The notes beneath the pieces are model-generated. The model saw only the letters and a list, made by a program, of their open reading frames with translations, searched no databases and had not been told where the DNA came from. Source: an uncultured Arenicella sp. (GTDB lineage Bacteria > Pseudomonadota > Gammaproteobacteria > Arenicellales > Arenicellaceae). Taken from it: DNA of 33,772 nt. The translations under genes were made by a program, and so were the position numbers. The stretch spans positions 1-33,772 of the forward strand of contig CALJJR010000103.1 in NCBI GenBank assembly GCA_937973905.1, read 5' to 3'. Positions 1 to 8,611 of this stretch are shown piece by piece (position 1 is the first letter of the stretch; every line of letters begins with the position of its first letter).

Positions 1-197
1 TCAGCTACTGGAGTCTCATCGTACTTGTCAAGGTAAGTACCTTTTACGTTGATGTCCAGAGTTGAATCGTTACCGCCGATTCCGAAGTCAAGATCCGTTG
101 TGTAGTTCAAAGCTAAATCGATACCAGAAGTTTCGATCAAAGCAATGTTCTCGTTCAGTACATTAACCAAACCAACGTTACCATCTGGACGGCGTCA
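1..197 (-). pseudogene. In-frame continuation of the TonB-dependent receptor beyond an internal TGA
   Basis: Reading the minus strand in the receptor frame, TGA at 195-197 is followed directly by RRPDGNVGLVNVLNEN, then IETSGIDLALNYTTDLDF and STLDINVKGTYLDKYDETP. No other stop occurs before the window edge, about 65 codons away. This is typical barrel sequence of this receptor family: the phrase ETSGIDL followed by a beta strand is a common match at this point. A single C-to-T change of CGA (Arg) would produce the stop. The gene is therefore either a recent nonsense pseudogene, a sequence error, or recoded. It is not two separate genes. The 3' end lies outside the window. Confidence 0.85.
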
Positions 198-2414
198 GAT
201 TGCTTGGCAGAAAGCTGAGCTAGCGTCTTGAATTGTGTTGTAGCACAAGTTCAGTACGTTTTGCACACTGCCACCTAGTACATCAATCGCATCCTCGATT
301 TCAATGTCATAGTAGTCAAGAGTAATATCAAGGTTGTCAGTTGGTTGCAGTACTACACCAATAGTGAACGTGTCTGAACTCTCTTCTTCCAAATTAACGT
401 TACCACCAAACGCACCCTCGATTTGAGCGTTAGCTTGGCTAAACACACCAACTTGGCTCGCAGCGACACCTGTAGCGGCACAAAGTGCTGCGTCAGTGAC
501 ACCTGGAGTAAAGCCATCGGCCGCACATGGGTCAGTGGCAGATGGAAAGCCGTTACCACCACCACTAAACAGCTCGGCAACGTTTGGCGCGCGAACCGCT
601 TGTTGGTAACCAACACGGAAGCTTGCTTTGTCGCTAGGAGCAAAGGTCAATGCAGTAGCAAAAGAGCTTACTCCACCAATGTTCGAGTAGTCAGAATAAC
701 GGTATGCACCCCAAGCTTCGATTTGGTCCGTAATTGGAGCAGAAATCTCAGCAAAAAGTTCGTTCGCGTCGTACTCACCTTCAGTTGGGTTACCAGCGTT
801 AAAGCCGAGAACGTCACCAGAAGACAAGAATGTATCAGGACGGAAGACTGACTCGTCTTCACGTACTTCTACACCAAAAACTACGCCAACAGGGTTAGAT
901 GCTTGACCGATGTTGCCCAGAGTACCATTAACACTAGCTTGATAAACTTCTTGCGTGATTTGAGTAACGTTAGTTGCACCAATGTTCACGAAGTCGATCG
1001 CTGCTTGAGAGATGTTACCTGCACCGAAAATATTCAATGGCGCACAACCGGCAGACGCGTCTTGACAAGCCGAACCATCATCAGTCACTAATACAGCTTG
1101 ACGGAAAGCAGAGTCTGAAACGTCATTGTTCAACAAGTTAGAATTGTCCAACGTCGCGCGGCTGAAGTATGCATCGTAGCCCCAGTTATCGTTGATTTGA
1201 CCCTGAAGGCCAACCAAGATGCGGTTACCATCACGTGTGTCCAGTGCTTGACGTGGGCCATTCTCAACCATACGACGACCGATGAAAGGTAAGAACGCAT
1301 TGTCGTTACCATTTACAACGCCGTCACCATTAGTATCTGTACGGATGCCGTTAAGCGCCTGTTGTACGTCTGGTGCGAAGAATGGGCTGTCTGGGTTTAC
1401 TTCCAAAGTACCCAAGAACGCAGGAGTTGGAGCCAACTCTTGATCAACTTGGTTACGTGTGAAAGTCAGCTCTGTGTAAAGTTTAGAAGACTCAGTTAGA
1501 TCGTAGTGACCCATAGCAGTCAACAAGTAGCGCTCTTGTGGCAACTGGAGGAAGTTGTCTGGAGCGTAGTTGAAGCGGTCAGCAGGGTCATTAAATGCAC
1601 GACCTGAACCATCTTGCTCAAAGAAGCCAAGCGATTGGCCATTTGGCAACGTTGGGCCACCGAATACGCGAGTGCCAGGAATACCTGATGAACCACCAGG
1701 AACCAGTACACCACCGCTTTCAGTTAGTGCGACATTTGAAAAATCGCGATCTGCTTGGAATACAGGATCACGACGTGAGTAACTTGCGTATACAACCGCG
1801 TTACCACGGCCGTCATCAAAGTTGCCACCCATGGTCAAGTCGATGTTGAATTTTTCACCATCGCCTTCTGTAGTAACGTCATAAAGAGTCGTTACTTCAA
1901 CGCCTTGGAAGTCGTCAACCAATTGGAAGTTAACAACACCTGCCAATGCGTCAGAACCATATACCGCTGATGCACCGCCAGTTGTTACGTCAACCTGCTT
2001 AATCAAAGTACCTGGGATTGAGTTAAGGTCAACAACACCAGTCTGCGTAGCAGGGATGTAACGGCGACCATTAACCAGTACCAATGTTCTAGCAGAACCT
2101 AGACCACGTAAGTCAACACGCGCAGTACCGTCTCCAGGGTTATTTGAACTTGGTCCAAATGAAGGTAGGGTTTGTGGCAATTCAGCGAGCTTTTGCTCAA
2201 CATTCAGGTTGCCGGAAATTTTGAACTCTTCGCCGGTCGTAACAGAAACCGGTGTCACTGATGACAGATCAGCACGTCGAATGCGTGACCCGGTAACAAT
2301 GACCTCTTCTAGTGCCTCATCAGCATCTTGTGCGAAAACTGGCGCGTTAATGCCAACCGCACTGATACCGACCGCCGAAGCGATGGCTAGTGATAGTTTA
2401 TTTCTTTGGAACAT
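195..2414 (-). CDS. TonB-dependent outer-membrane receptor, ended early by an in-frame TGA
   Basis: Outer-membrane active transporter that takes up a large or scarce substrate using TonB energy; the substrate cannot be told. A signal peptide (about residues 1-28, ending at a PVFAQ-type cleavage site) is followed by a TonB-box-like segment EEVIVTGSRI. The plug domain follows, with LRGLGSARTLVLVNGRR and GGASAVYGSDALAGVVNF, and then beta-barrel sequence with YRYSDYSNIGG and FRVGYQQAVRAPNVAELF. The start ATG at 2414 has GAGAGG about 7 bases upstream. The readable product is 739 residues and stops inside the barrel after CQAI. The family normally runs on for further strands ending in an aromatic residue, so this product lacks the barrel end. 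The frame continues open beyond the stop to base 1 (separate entry). Family assignment is very sure; whether the gene is functional is not. Confidence 0.93.
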   Translation of the reverse strand: MFQRNKLSLAIASAVGISAVGINAPVFAQDADEALEEVIVTGSRIRRADLSSVTPVSVTTGEEFKISGNLNVEQKLAELPQTLPSFGPSSNNPGDGTARVDLRGLGSARTLVLVNGRRYIPATQTGVVDLNSIPGTLIKQVDVTTGGASAVYGSDALAGVVNFQLVDDFQGVEVTTLYDVTTEGDGEKFNIDLTMGGNFDDGRGNAVVYASYSRRDPVFQADRDFSNVALTESGGVLVPGGSSGIPGTRVFGGPTLPNGQSLGFFEQDGSGRAFNDPADRFNYAPDNFLQLPQERYLLTAMGHYDLTESSKLYTELTFTRNQVDQELAPTPAFLGTLEVNPDSPFFAPDVQQALNGIRTDTNGDGVVNGNDNAFLPFIGRRMVENGPRQALDTRDGNRILVGLQGQINDNWGYDAYFSRATLDNSNLLNNDVSDSAFRQAVLVTDDGSACQDASAGCAPLNIFGAGNISQAAIDFVNIGATNVTQITQEVYQASVNGTLGNIGQASNPVGVVFGVEVREDESVFRPDTFLSSGDVLGFNAGNPTEGEYDANELFAEISAPITDQIEAWGAYRYSDYSNIGGVSSFATALTFAPSDKASFRVGYQQAVRAPNVAELFSGGGNGFPSATDPCAADGFTPGVTDAALCAATGVAASQVGVFSQANAQIEGAFGGNVNLEEESSDTFTIGVVLQPTDNLDITLDYYDIEIEDAIDVLGGSVQNVLNLCYNTIQDASSAFCQAI

Positions 2415-3029
2415 TACTGTACCTCTCGAAGTGTGCTATCCCCCAAAAACACCATTTGGAAGACACCACGTTTAGAAAACAGCAGATACTGGCAGCCGAG
2501 AGGCAACGGGGCCGAGCGTTCTATGCTCTCGCATCAAGCGCTCGATCTCTATGAAAAGTCTCTAAGGCTATGAAAGCGGAAAGCTTGCAATCCAACATCC
2601 TGTCCCGATCTATCTTTATAGGTAGTTAACCGGGAAGGCGAAAACTGGGTGCAAGGGTTACCGATTTCTAAGAGCTAAACATGAGCTCGGAACCACTGGC
2701 ATAAGTATGTAACTGCGCCTTACTTAAGTATGGCTAAGGGAGCAAAATTCTGTCATCTAACTGACAAATGTCTTGTTACCTTAACTATTAGTAATACTGT
2801 AACTAATCCATTGTACAAAAACAATAACAATAGAGCCTCTTTCGCACACCTTTAGGCAATTTGGCAACAACCGAATTATTGTTATAATTCAATTAGATAG
2901 GTGATTTTTTACGTGTATATACACTATTTTTCAACAAAAATACAACAACTTTTTGAACGCTTTTTTACGAAAGTGTGACAGTTATCCCAAAGAATAATGT
3001 CAGATATGCCTATACAGGAGAATTTCAGC
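2415..3029. other. 615-base gene-free leader between PhyH gene and receptor start
   Basis: No credible gene or RNA was found here. It holds the promoter and leader of the receptor and the 3' region of the dioxygenase gene, both on the minus strand. Visible structure: a perfect 12-base palindrome GTGTATATACAC at 2913-2924; an inverted repeat TGTCA-N6-TGACA at 2751-2766; a spaced TGACA/TGTCA pair at 2976-3002; and a GAGCT-N7-AGCTC hairpin at 2672-2688. The right half is AT-rich. A possible minus-strand promoter lies around 2780-2820, but no convincing -35/-10 pair can be fixed. Confidence 0.5.
2913..2924. repeat. Perfect 12-base palindrome GTGTATATACAC
   Basis: The 12 bases equal their own reverse complement. 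The site lies about 500 bases upstream of the receptor start and about 105 bases past the end of the dioxygenase gene. It could be an operator or a small cruciform. On the plus strand it is followed by TATTTTT, but no plus-strand gene precedes it, so a terminator role is not supported. Confidence 0.4.
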
Positions 3030-3890
3030 TTATTTGTCTGACAATACCCGCGCCGGATGGACGCCGTCGACATAACCCATAAATGGAGGGTGAATAGAGT
3101 ATCCAATTAATTGTTGGACCCGATCAGGTAGCGCAGCAACTTTCGAACGTGACACGGCGGCCATCATATTCTCTAACTGACGTGACCAGCCGGGACAGTA
3201 CTGAGGGGTAAGGATGAGTCTAGGGGCATCACTTTCATTTGCCCCTCCGCGGTGCCAAAGCGTGCCTTTAGCGATCATCAACGAACCGGCCGCCATCGTT
3301 ACCTTGATCGCGCCCTCGGCGCAATCCACCTCATCTTCATGCTCTAAATGATGCGCTGCAAAATGATCATCATCAAGCGCGCCAGCCGGAACCTCAGTTC
3401 CCCAAAGATGGCTGCCGGGTATCACTTCCGTGGCACCATTTATGTCCGTGGTCTCGTCTAAGGCCCAAAAAGTGCTCACTCCATATGCGGCCCGCGGACG
3501 AGGAATTTCAAGGTGACCGGTGTCATAGTGCCAAGGTTGTACGCTCTCACCTGGCAAGAGATTGATGGCCAAACAAGCCGACAACAGGCAAGACGCGCCA
3601 AGCTCAGCCTCGGCAAACTTCAGCGCCAAAGGATGCTGACACAGCTCGGCCACCGCGACGGACTTGTTCAACGTGGCATAGATACGGTTAGACCGAACGC
3701 CTTCGAAGTTGTTACGACCAGTGACGTTTTGATCCAGATAAGGTTGGAGTTCAGACTTAACCAGCGCAAGCTCGGCATCGCTTAAGACGTTTTCAATAAC
3801 CACGAAGCCATCGCGCTCATATTGCGCCAGCCAAGATTGGTATTCGCTCCGCTCCCAGACGAATTGTTTCGACTCAGTACCTACTTGCAT
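3030..3890 (-). CDS. Phytanoyl-CoA dioxygenase (PhyH) family Fe(II)/2-oxoglutarate oxygenase
   Basis: Predicted cytosolic non-haem iron oxygenase that hydroxylates or demethylates a small substrate with O2 and 2-oxoglutarate. The double-stranded beta-helix carries the metal triad: H121 and D123 in WHYDTGH, and distal H213 in GTLWHRGGAN. R224 is a likely 2-oxoglutarate ligand. The family phrase NGATEVIPGSHLWG is present at about 151-164. The length of 286 residues is usual for the family. The ATG at 3890 has GGAG 8 bases upstream. It lies 21 bases downstream of the racemase gene on the same strand, so co-transcription is likely. Bacterial PhyH proteins act on very diverse substrates (ectoine, phosphonates, secondary metabolites). 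No sequence feature here fixes the substrate, and the gene context points to a small nitrogen compound only by inference. Confidence 0.9.
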   Translation of the reverse strand: MQVGTESKQFVWERSEYQSWLAQYERDGFVVIENVLSDAELALVKSELQPYLDQNVTGRNNFEGVRSNRIYATLNKSVAVAELCQHPLALKFAEAELGASCLLSACLAINLLPGESVQPWHYDTGHLEIPRPRAAYGVSTFWALDETTDINGATEVIPGSHLWGTEVPAGALDDDHFAAHHLEHEDEVDCAEGAIKVTMAAGSLMIAKGTLWHRGGANESDAPRLILTPQYCPGWSRQLENMMAAVSRSKVAALPDRVQQLIGYSIHPPFMGYVDGVHPARVLSDK

Positions 3891-3911
3891 CTCGTCACTC
3901 CAGCGAGGCGT

Positions 3912-4607
3912 TTAAGCCTGCAACATAAACTCCACAGCATTGTCGGCGTGTACAACGGTGGTGTCTATCAAGCGCGCGACAGTGTGATGGGGCTCAACCA
4001 GCAAGCCAATTTCAGTACAGCCTAAGACGATATACTCCGCGCCGCGGGCAACAAGATCATCAATAACCTCAAGGTACTCAGCCCGAGATTGATCACGAAT
4101 AGTTCCAACACAAAGCTCCTTATAGATAATATCGTGGACAACCTGACGTTGCGCTTGATCCGGAATCAATACGCGCAAGCCGAATTTATCCACCAAACGA
4201 TCTTTATAAAAACTTTGCTCCATGGTGAAGGCCGTGCCTAAGAGAGCGACCGTTTGAGCATTCTTTTGTAGTAAGACCTGCCCGGTTGCATCGGCTATAT
4301 GCAACAGAGGAATATCAAGCGCTGCTTCAATCTGTGGCGCTACTTTGTGCATGGTATTTGTGCAAATTAGCATGCCTTCCGCCCCCGCGGTTTGCAGGCG
4401 CGCGGCGGCCGAGATCAAAAGATCTGCGGCAGCGTCCCAATCGCCGGCTTGTTGCATCGCTTCGAGCGGCGCAAAGTCTACGCTCGCGAGTAATATTTCA
4501 GCTGAGTGGAGACCACCCAGTCTAGCTTGGACACCTTCGTTTATCGCCCGATAGTAGCTCAGCGTACTTTGCCAGCTCATTCCACCTAATAAGCCTATGG
4601 TTTTCAT
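3912..4607 (-). CDS. Aspartate/glutamate racemase superfamily protein, YgeA-type amino-acid racemase
   Basis: Cofactor-independent racemase fold of 231 residues. The N-terminus MKTIGLLGGMSWQST is the hallmark of the YgeA branch. The two catalytic cysteines sit where expected: C82 in ICTNTMHK and C197 in LGCTEIGLL. Known members interconvert L- and D-amino acids by proton abstraction from both faces; the E. coli homologue acts on several amino acids such as homoserine. I chose the ATG at 4607 because GGAG lies about 8 bases before it and the protein then begins exactly as the family does; a longer frame to 4637 adds ten residues without support. It sits between the nitrilase gene (79 bases upstream) and the dioxygenase gene (21 bases downstream), suggesting it supplies one stereoisomer to that pathway (inference). 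Confidence 0.9.
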   Translation of the reverse strand: MKTIGLLGGMSWQSTLSYYRAINEGVQARLGGLHSAEILLASVDFAPLEAMQQAGDWDAAADLLISAAARLQTAGAEGMLICTNTMHKVAPQIEAALDIPLLHIADATGQVLLQKNAQTVALLGTAFTMEQSFYKDRLVDKFGLRVLIPDQAQRQVVHDIIYKELCVGTIRDQSRAEYLEVIDDLVARGAEYIVLGCTEIGLLVEPHHTVARLIDTTVVHADNAVEFMLQA

Positions 4608-4686
4608 AGAGCGACTCCGTTGTTCTGTAACACGCAAATCCGATTGCGGGAGCCTGGAGAAATTCGGATCAATAGAGCGTCAGCCA

Positions 4687-5649
4687 TCAGTCAAATTTAA
4701 CTGTGCTTTGGCGTTCTCGATTTACATGCAAACGCGTCACATCGGCACGAGAATAATGCCCAGCAGGATCAAAGTTTTGCCGTTCCTCACGAACGCGCTC
4801 CAGATCGATTTCGGCACTGAACAATCCTTCTTTGCCCACCTGAGGCTCGATCACCCACTCGCCATCTGGCGCGGCTAAACAAGAACCACCATTAGCCAGA
4901 AACTCAGATCCCGCTACCGCCTCCATGAGCTCATCGCGAAATGGCAAGTCGGCGGGGATTTCTGCAACTGGCATTAAACCGCTCACGGCCGCGGAAAAGG
5001 AGCGCCCCTCTTTGGCGAGAAAGGGCGTGATGTCCTGCGTGTTGCGCAACGCACCGGGCCAAATGGCCACATGCAAAGTCTCTCCCTGACCGTATAACGC
5101 CGCTCGCGGTAATGGCATCCAGTTTTCCCAGCAGTTCAAGCCGCCCACGCGAAAATTACCTAGTTTATGCGTCACCAGTCCGTGCCCATCGCCTGGGGAC
5201 CAAACCAATCGCTCTTCATAAGTTGGCATCAACTTACGATGCACTGATAGGATTTCACCGGTGGCGTCGATATAAACCATAGAGCAATAAAGACTCATGC
5301 CGGTGCGATCACGCGGCTTCTCGATGGTGCCAAGATAAACGGCGACCTCGCCCTTCTTAGCCGCCTCACACACTGGCGCAAGATCGCCCGCATCGATATC
5401 AATCGCATTGCGAACGTAGTGCGCAAAATATGATTTTTGCTCCTTCGAATTAAATTTCGCACCACCCGTCAATTCCACCCAAAAAGGGTAGCCAGGTGCA
5501 AGAGCCTCACCGAATGCCACTAGGTCAGCATCCTCTGCAGCCGCCTGCTTGATGCAGTTTGCAACTTTTTCAATGGTGGCCGATTTATTTAGCCACACCG
5601 GGCTAATCTGCGCCAAGGACACAGTGATTACATTTGGGTTTGAAGGCAT
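4687..5649 (-). CDS. Carbon-nitrogen hydrolase, nitrilase branch
   Basis: Predicted to hydrolyse a nitrile to a carboxylic acid and ammonia through a cysteine thioimidate. The Glu-Lys-Cys triad is visible: E48 in AFGEALAPGYPFW, K139 in HRKLMPTYEERLVW, and C173 in LNCWENWMPL. The CWEN-x-MPL form of the nucleophile elbow is that of true nitrilases rather than of amidases or carbamoylases. The product has 320 residues, near the usual length. I take the ATG at 5649, preceded by CAGGTACC about 8 bases away, instead of a TTG ten codons earlier. It is co-directional with the racemase gene (79-base gap) and the GFA gene (62-base gap upstream). The natural nitrile is unknown; aliphatic nitriles or cyano-amino acids are possible. 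Confidence 0.9.
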   Translation of the reverse strand: MPSNPNVITVSLAQISPVWLNKSATIEKVANCIKQAAAEDADLVAFGEALAPGYPFWVELTGGAKFNSKEQKSYFAHYVRNAIDIDAGDLAPVCEAAKKGEVAVYLGTIEKPRDRTGMSLYCSMVYIDATGEILSVHRKLMPTYEERLVWSPGDGHGLVTHKLGNFRVGGLNCWENWMPLPRAALYGQGETLHVAIWPGALRNTQDITPFLAKEGRSFSAAVSGLMPVAEIPADLPFRDELMEAVAGSEFLANGGSCLAAPDGEWVIEPQVGKEGLFSAEIDLERVREERQNFDPAGHYSRADVTRLHVNRERQSTVKFD

Positions 5650-5711
5650 GTTACGGTACCTGAAAATTAGTTGTCGCAAGTCGCAACTTTAAACCGAGAA
5701 CAGACTAAGAC

Positions 5712-6119
5712 CTAGTCTGGAAATTCGTCAAAACACTCTAACTGATCGTCTTGCCGTAACCAGCTTACGCGTTCGGACATAAAAATATTCGCGCTCACGG
5801 GTATTGATGGATGATCATCGAGTGAACCGGCCGGCACCAATAGAGCTTTACCAGATTTAGTGACGAACGGCAGTGCTGAACCACACTTCTCGCAAAACGC
5901 TTTTGAAAAATCGCGGCTAGGATGTTGAAACTTCTTAATTTGAGTGGCGCCCTCCAGCCATTCAATATTGTCCGCTTCAGTAAATAGATTTGCCGCGTAA
6001 GCCGACCCACTAAGCTGGCGACACTGCTTACAGTGACATTGATAAAAACGCGCGAATTCATCTTCGCACTGAAACTTAACAGCGCCACAAAGACAACCGC
6101 CCTTCAATACTTTAGGCAT
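5712..6119 (-). CDS. GFA (glutathione-dependent formaldehyde-activating) family zinc protein
   Basis: Small 135-residue protein with the complete cysteine pattern of the GFA/CENP-V fold: C9 and C11 in GGCLCGAV, C28, C30 and C33 in CHCKQC, and C76 and C79 in FCEKCGS. These bind two zinc ions. The family is named after Gfa, once proposed to speed addition of formaldehyde to glutathione. That role has been questioned, and most homologues have unknown function. It lies in a co-directional run with nitrilase and PaiB genes. A link to formaldehyde released by demethylation reactions nearby is possible but only inferred. The start ATG has no strong Shine-Dalgarno sequence, though the reading begins just before the conserved first cysteine pair. 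Confidence 0.88.
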   Translation of the reverse strand: MPKVLKGGCLCGAVKFQCEDEFARFYQCHCKQCRQLSGSAYAANLFTEADNIEWLEGATQIKKFQHPSRDFSKAFCEKCGSALPFVTKSGKALLVPAGSLDDHPSIPVSANIFMSERVSWLRQDDQLECFDEFPD

Positions 6120-6224
6120 GGCAATTGAGAGAAAAAGAACATCACCGGTAGTGTAGCCGACACATGCATGCCCGGCATAGCGGCGCTGCCAATGAAGAGA
6201 AAATCTTTATCGATCGCCACTAGC

Positions 6225-6860
6225 CTAGCGCTTTCGCAACACGCTCTGCATCATTCGCGTAAAACTAGAGTCGGGCTTTTCTTCCTGCAGCGCTGCCAAC
6301 ACCGACACCTGGTTCTCTTGGGGTTGGTTTTGGCTGGCCTTGGTTTTGGCCTCAAACCGCTCGACTATCACTTCGATGCCAACGAGTGATTTTAGCAAAC
6401 TGTTGATGTACGGCTTGGGTGCGTCATCGGTGGACCACGGGTCTTGACGAGCGGCTTCTTGCTGGCGAGTTAATGCATCTATTTGAGCGGCGATCCAATC
6501 TGCGTCGTTTATCAGGCGAGTTGAGCCATGCGCATGAACCACCGAATAGTTCCACGTGGGAACAACTTTGCCATGTTGTTTTTTGGTTGCGTAGAGAGAC
6601 GGAGAGATATAGCCTTCTGGCCCCTGAAAAATCACCATAGAAGGAAGATCTTTTTGGAGTTCTCCGGCGAGCGGGTTAACGCGCGGAATATGCGCTTGTA
6701 AGCGCGTATTATTTTCTTCATCTGTCACCGCAATAAAGGGTAGATGATTTGCCAACAAACCTGATTCAGCATTAACAACCAGCGCCCCCAATGGGTTTGC
6801 TTGAATTAAACTTAGCATCTGATCGAACTCGTCGACCATAAATATTTTTGGCTGAAACAT
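6225..6860 (-). CDS. PaiB-like FMN-binding split-barrel protein
   Basis: 211 residues starting MFQPKIFMVDEFDQMLSLI, with the PaiB family phrases ANHLPFIA (about 37-44), HIPRVNPLA, and GYISPSLYATKKQHGKVVPTWNY (split across about 82-104). The family has a flavin-reductase-like split barrel. PaiB of Bacillus subtilis was described as a negative regulator of sporulation and protease genes; many homologues are annotated as FMN-binding negative transcriptional regulators, although no DNA-binding domain is visible in the sequence. GGGAG sits about 7 bases before the ATG. It lies 128 bases downstream of the BCCT gene, on the same strand. Its biochemical role here is unknown; a flavin-dependent detoxification or sensing function is as likely as regulation. 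Confidence 0.88.
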   Translation of the reverse strand: MFQPKIFMVDEFDQMLSLIQANPLGALVVNAESGLLANHLPFIAVTDEENNTRLQAHIPRVNPLAGELQKDLPSMVIFQGPEGYISPSLYATKKQHGKVVPTWNYSVVHAHGSTRLINDADWIAAQIDALTRQQEAARQDPWSTDDAPKPYINSLLKSLVGIEVIVERFEAKTKASQNQPQENQVSVLAALQEEKPDSSFTRMMQSVLRKR

Positions 6861-6988
6861 GGAGAGCTCCCAGACCTGAAGTCACTCTGAGGTTAAAGTC
6901 TTTAACGCAATCACAGAGTGTACAAGCTACTCACTTCCGCAACAGAGATAACTGCTAATAAATATCTCCAAGCGCAATGAAAACCGTT

Positions 6989-8611
6989 TTAGTCAGCCTT
7001 AGCGCGCAACCCATCTCGATAAATTGCTTTCGCTACCGATACCCCCATCAACAACATAACTAGTGAAAATGGGAGTGCACCGATCACCATCGCGGTTTTA
7101 ATCGCATTTAGACCACCAACCAAGAGCAGTGTGGCGATCATGACGCCGAGCCCAACACCCCATACAATGATGTGTGAACGAGCCTTCTCGGTGTGCTCTC
7201 CAGCGGCGCTGATGGTATTCACAACTAACACTGCAGAGTCGGCCGTTGTGACCAAAAACGTCACCACCAACACAACGACCAAAACCGCCATTACCCAGGC
7301 CATCGCAGGCGACAGTAAAATCTCAAACATAGCGAAAATTTTGTCGCCGTCCGGCGCGGCAAAAATTGCGCCGTTGGCAAGCCCACTGAACTCTAAATCG
7401 ATAGCAGTACCGCCCGCCCAAGTAAACCAAACAAAACTCATCAGCGACGGCATGATCATCGCGCCCAAGACAAATTCTCGAATCGTACGACCGCGCGAAA
7501 TTCTCGCCAAAAACATCCCAACAAAAGGCGCGAACGCGACACACCAAGCAAAGTAGAAAACGGTCCAAGAGCTTTGCCAATCAGATAACTGCTGAGCCGT
7601 TTCGGTGCCATCGGGCGTCCAAATCGTGAATAACAAGCTGGGCATCGCAACGACGTAGTCAAATAACCCGACGAGCAGTGCCTTAAATCCAAACCAGCTT
7701 GCGCCAAACACAAGGAAGAACAGCAGCAGCACGATGCTAAGCACCATACTAATGTTAGAAAGCCATTTGATACCCTTGCCGACGCCGGATAAAGCCGACA
7801 TGATGGTCGCACCCATTATGACGACTAAGCCCAACACCAGAGCGATGCTGGAACCCGTTCCTTGTTCATTCAGCAACCAAGCACCGCCGCTTATGCGGTA
7901 AACCCCAGAGACAAATTGCTCGACGCCATAACCCAACGCTTGAGCCGCACCAAGAATTGTTGCGACTACGGCTACGATATCAACAAGATGGCCAAGCGGA
8001 CCAGATAAATGCTTGCCGAATAAAGGCGTAAGAGATGACCTTGCTGTAAGTGGCAGCTCGCGGCGATAGCTGAAATAAGCCATTGCCATGCCAACCAGGG
8101 CGTAGCAAGCCCAAGCACCAATACCCCAATGCAGGAACGACCATTTATAAGCATTGCGGATATTATCTTCACCGGCGGCAGAAGCCAGACCTTGGATCAC
8201 CTCCGGATTGTTTTGAAAGTGATATATCGGCTCTGCGATAGACCACGTTAACATCCCCACACCAATACCGGCACCAAACATCATTGAAAACCAGGAGAAA
8301 CGCGAGAACTCAGGCTCATCTTCAGGTTGCCCCAACTTTAGCCTGCCAGCCGCTGGCCAGATCGCCATAAAAGTACAAATCAAAATGAAAGAGGCAATCA
8401 GCCAAATGTACCAAGCCGCAAAATTGGACAGGATAAAGGAATTGAACTTATTCAGAATCGACCCTGCTTGCTCCGGAAACACCACCGCCCAAAGAATCAG
8501 AGAAGCCACTAGCAATTTTGAAAGAATGGTCACTGGGCGGGAAAACCCATCATAAAAACCAGAACTTGCGGTTTTAATCGGTAGGTCGAGTACAGGTGGT
8601 TTGAGTGCCAT
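6989..8611 (-). CDS. BCCT-family transporter with an atypical TM8 substrate box
   Basis: Secondary transporter of the betaine/choline/carnitine family in the inner membrane, 540 residues with about 12 membrane segments. Family landmarks are GAGIGVGMLTWSIAEP (TM3 region, about 113-128), the TM4 aromatic residues W162, W167 and Y170, and FVGMFLARISRGRTIREF after TM8. The usual TM8 signature WAWWISWSP, whose tryptophans cage the quaternary ammonium group, reads FAWCVAFAP at 354-362. The substrate is therefore probably not classical glycine betaine or choline. There is no long C-terminal osmosensing tail, so nutrient uptake fits better than osmotic stress. AAGAGA lies about 8 bases before the ATG. 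It is the first gene of the minus-strand run and is divergent from the IclR regulator. Confidence 0.93.
   Translation of the reverse strand: MALKPPVLDLPIKTASSGFYDGFSRPVTILSKLLVASLILWAVVFPEQAGSILNKFNSFILSNFAAWYIWLIASFILICTFMAIWPAAGRLKLGQPEDEPEFSRFSWFSMMFGAGIGVGMLTWSIAEPIYHFQNNPEVIQGLASAAGEDNIRNAYKWSFLHWGIGAWACYALVGMAMAYFSYRRELPLTARSSLTPLFGKHLSGPLGHLVDIVAVVATILGAAQALGYGVEQFVSGVYRISGGAWLLNEQGTGSSIALVLGLVVIMGATIMSALSGVGKGIKWLSNISMVLSIVLLLFFLVFGASWFGFKALLVGLFDYVVAMPSLLFTIWTPDGTETAQQLSDWQSSWTVFYFAWCVAFAPFVGMFLARISRGRTIREFVLGAMIMPSLMSFVWFTWAGGTAIDLEFSGLANGAIFAAPDGDKIFAMFEILLSPAMAWVMAVLVVVLVVTFLVTTADSAVLVVNTISAAGEHTEKARSHIIVWGVGLGVMIATLLLVGGLNAIKTAMVIGALPFSLVMLLMGVSVAKAIYRDGLRAKAD

Noticed and set aside
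195-197. TGA read as selenocysteine
   Set aside because: No stable hairpin of SECIS type is seen just after the codon (only a 3-base CCA/TGG pair with a 2-base loop). Receptors of this family are not known selenoproteins, and an Arg CGA to TGA change explains it more simply.
423-851. Open frame antisense to the receptor gene, and many similar frames opposite or across other genes
   Set aside because: They lie fully inside clear genes in another frame, have unnatural composition and no recognisable domains. They are shadows of the real genes.
2620-2700. Riboswitch-like phrase GGGTTACCGAT resembling the 3' end of a GEMM (cyclic di-GMP) riboswitch
   Set aside because: The rest of the motif (CACGCACAGGGCAAACC, GCAAAGCCTCCGG) is absent, and no plus-strand gene follows. 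No cobalamin-riboswitch core was found on the minus strand either.
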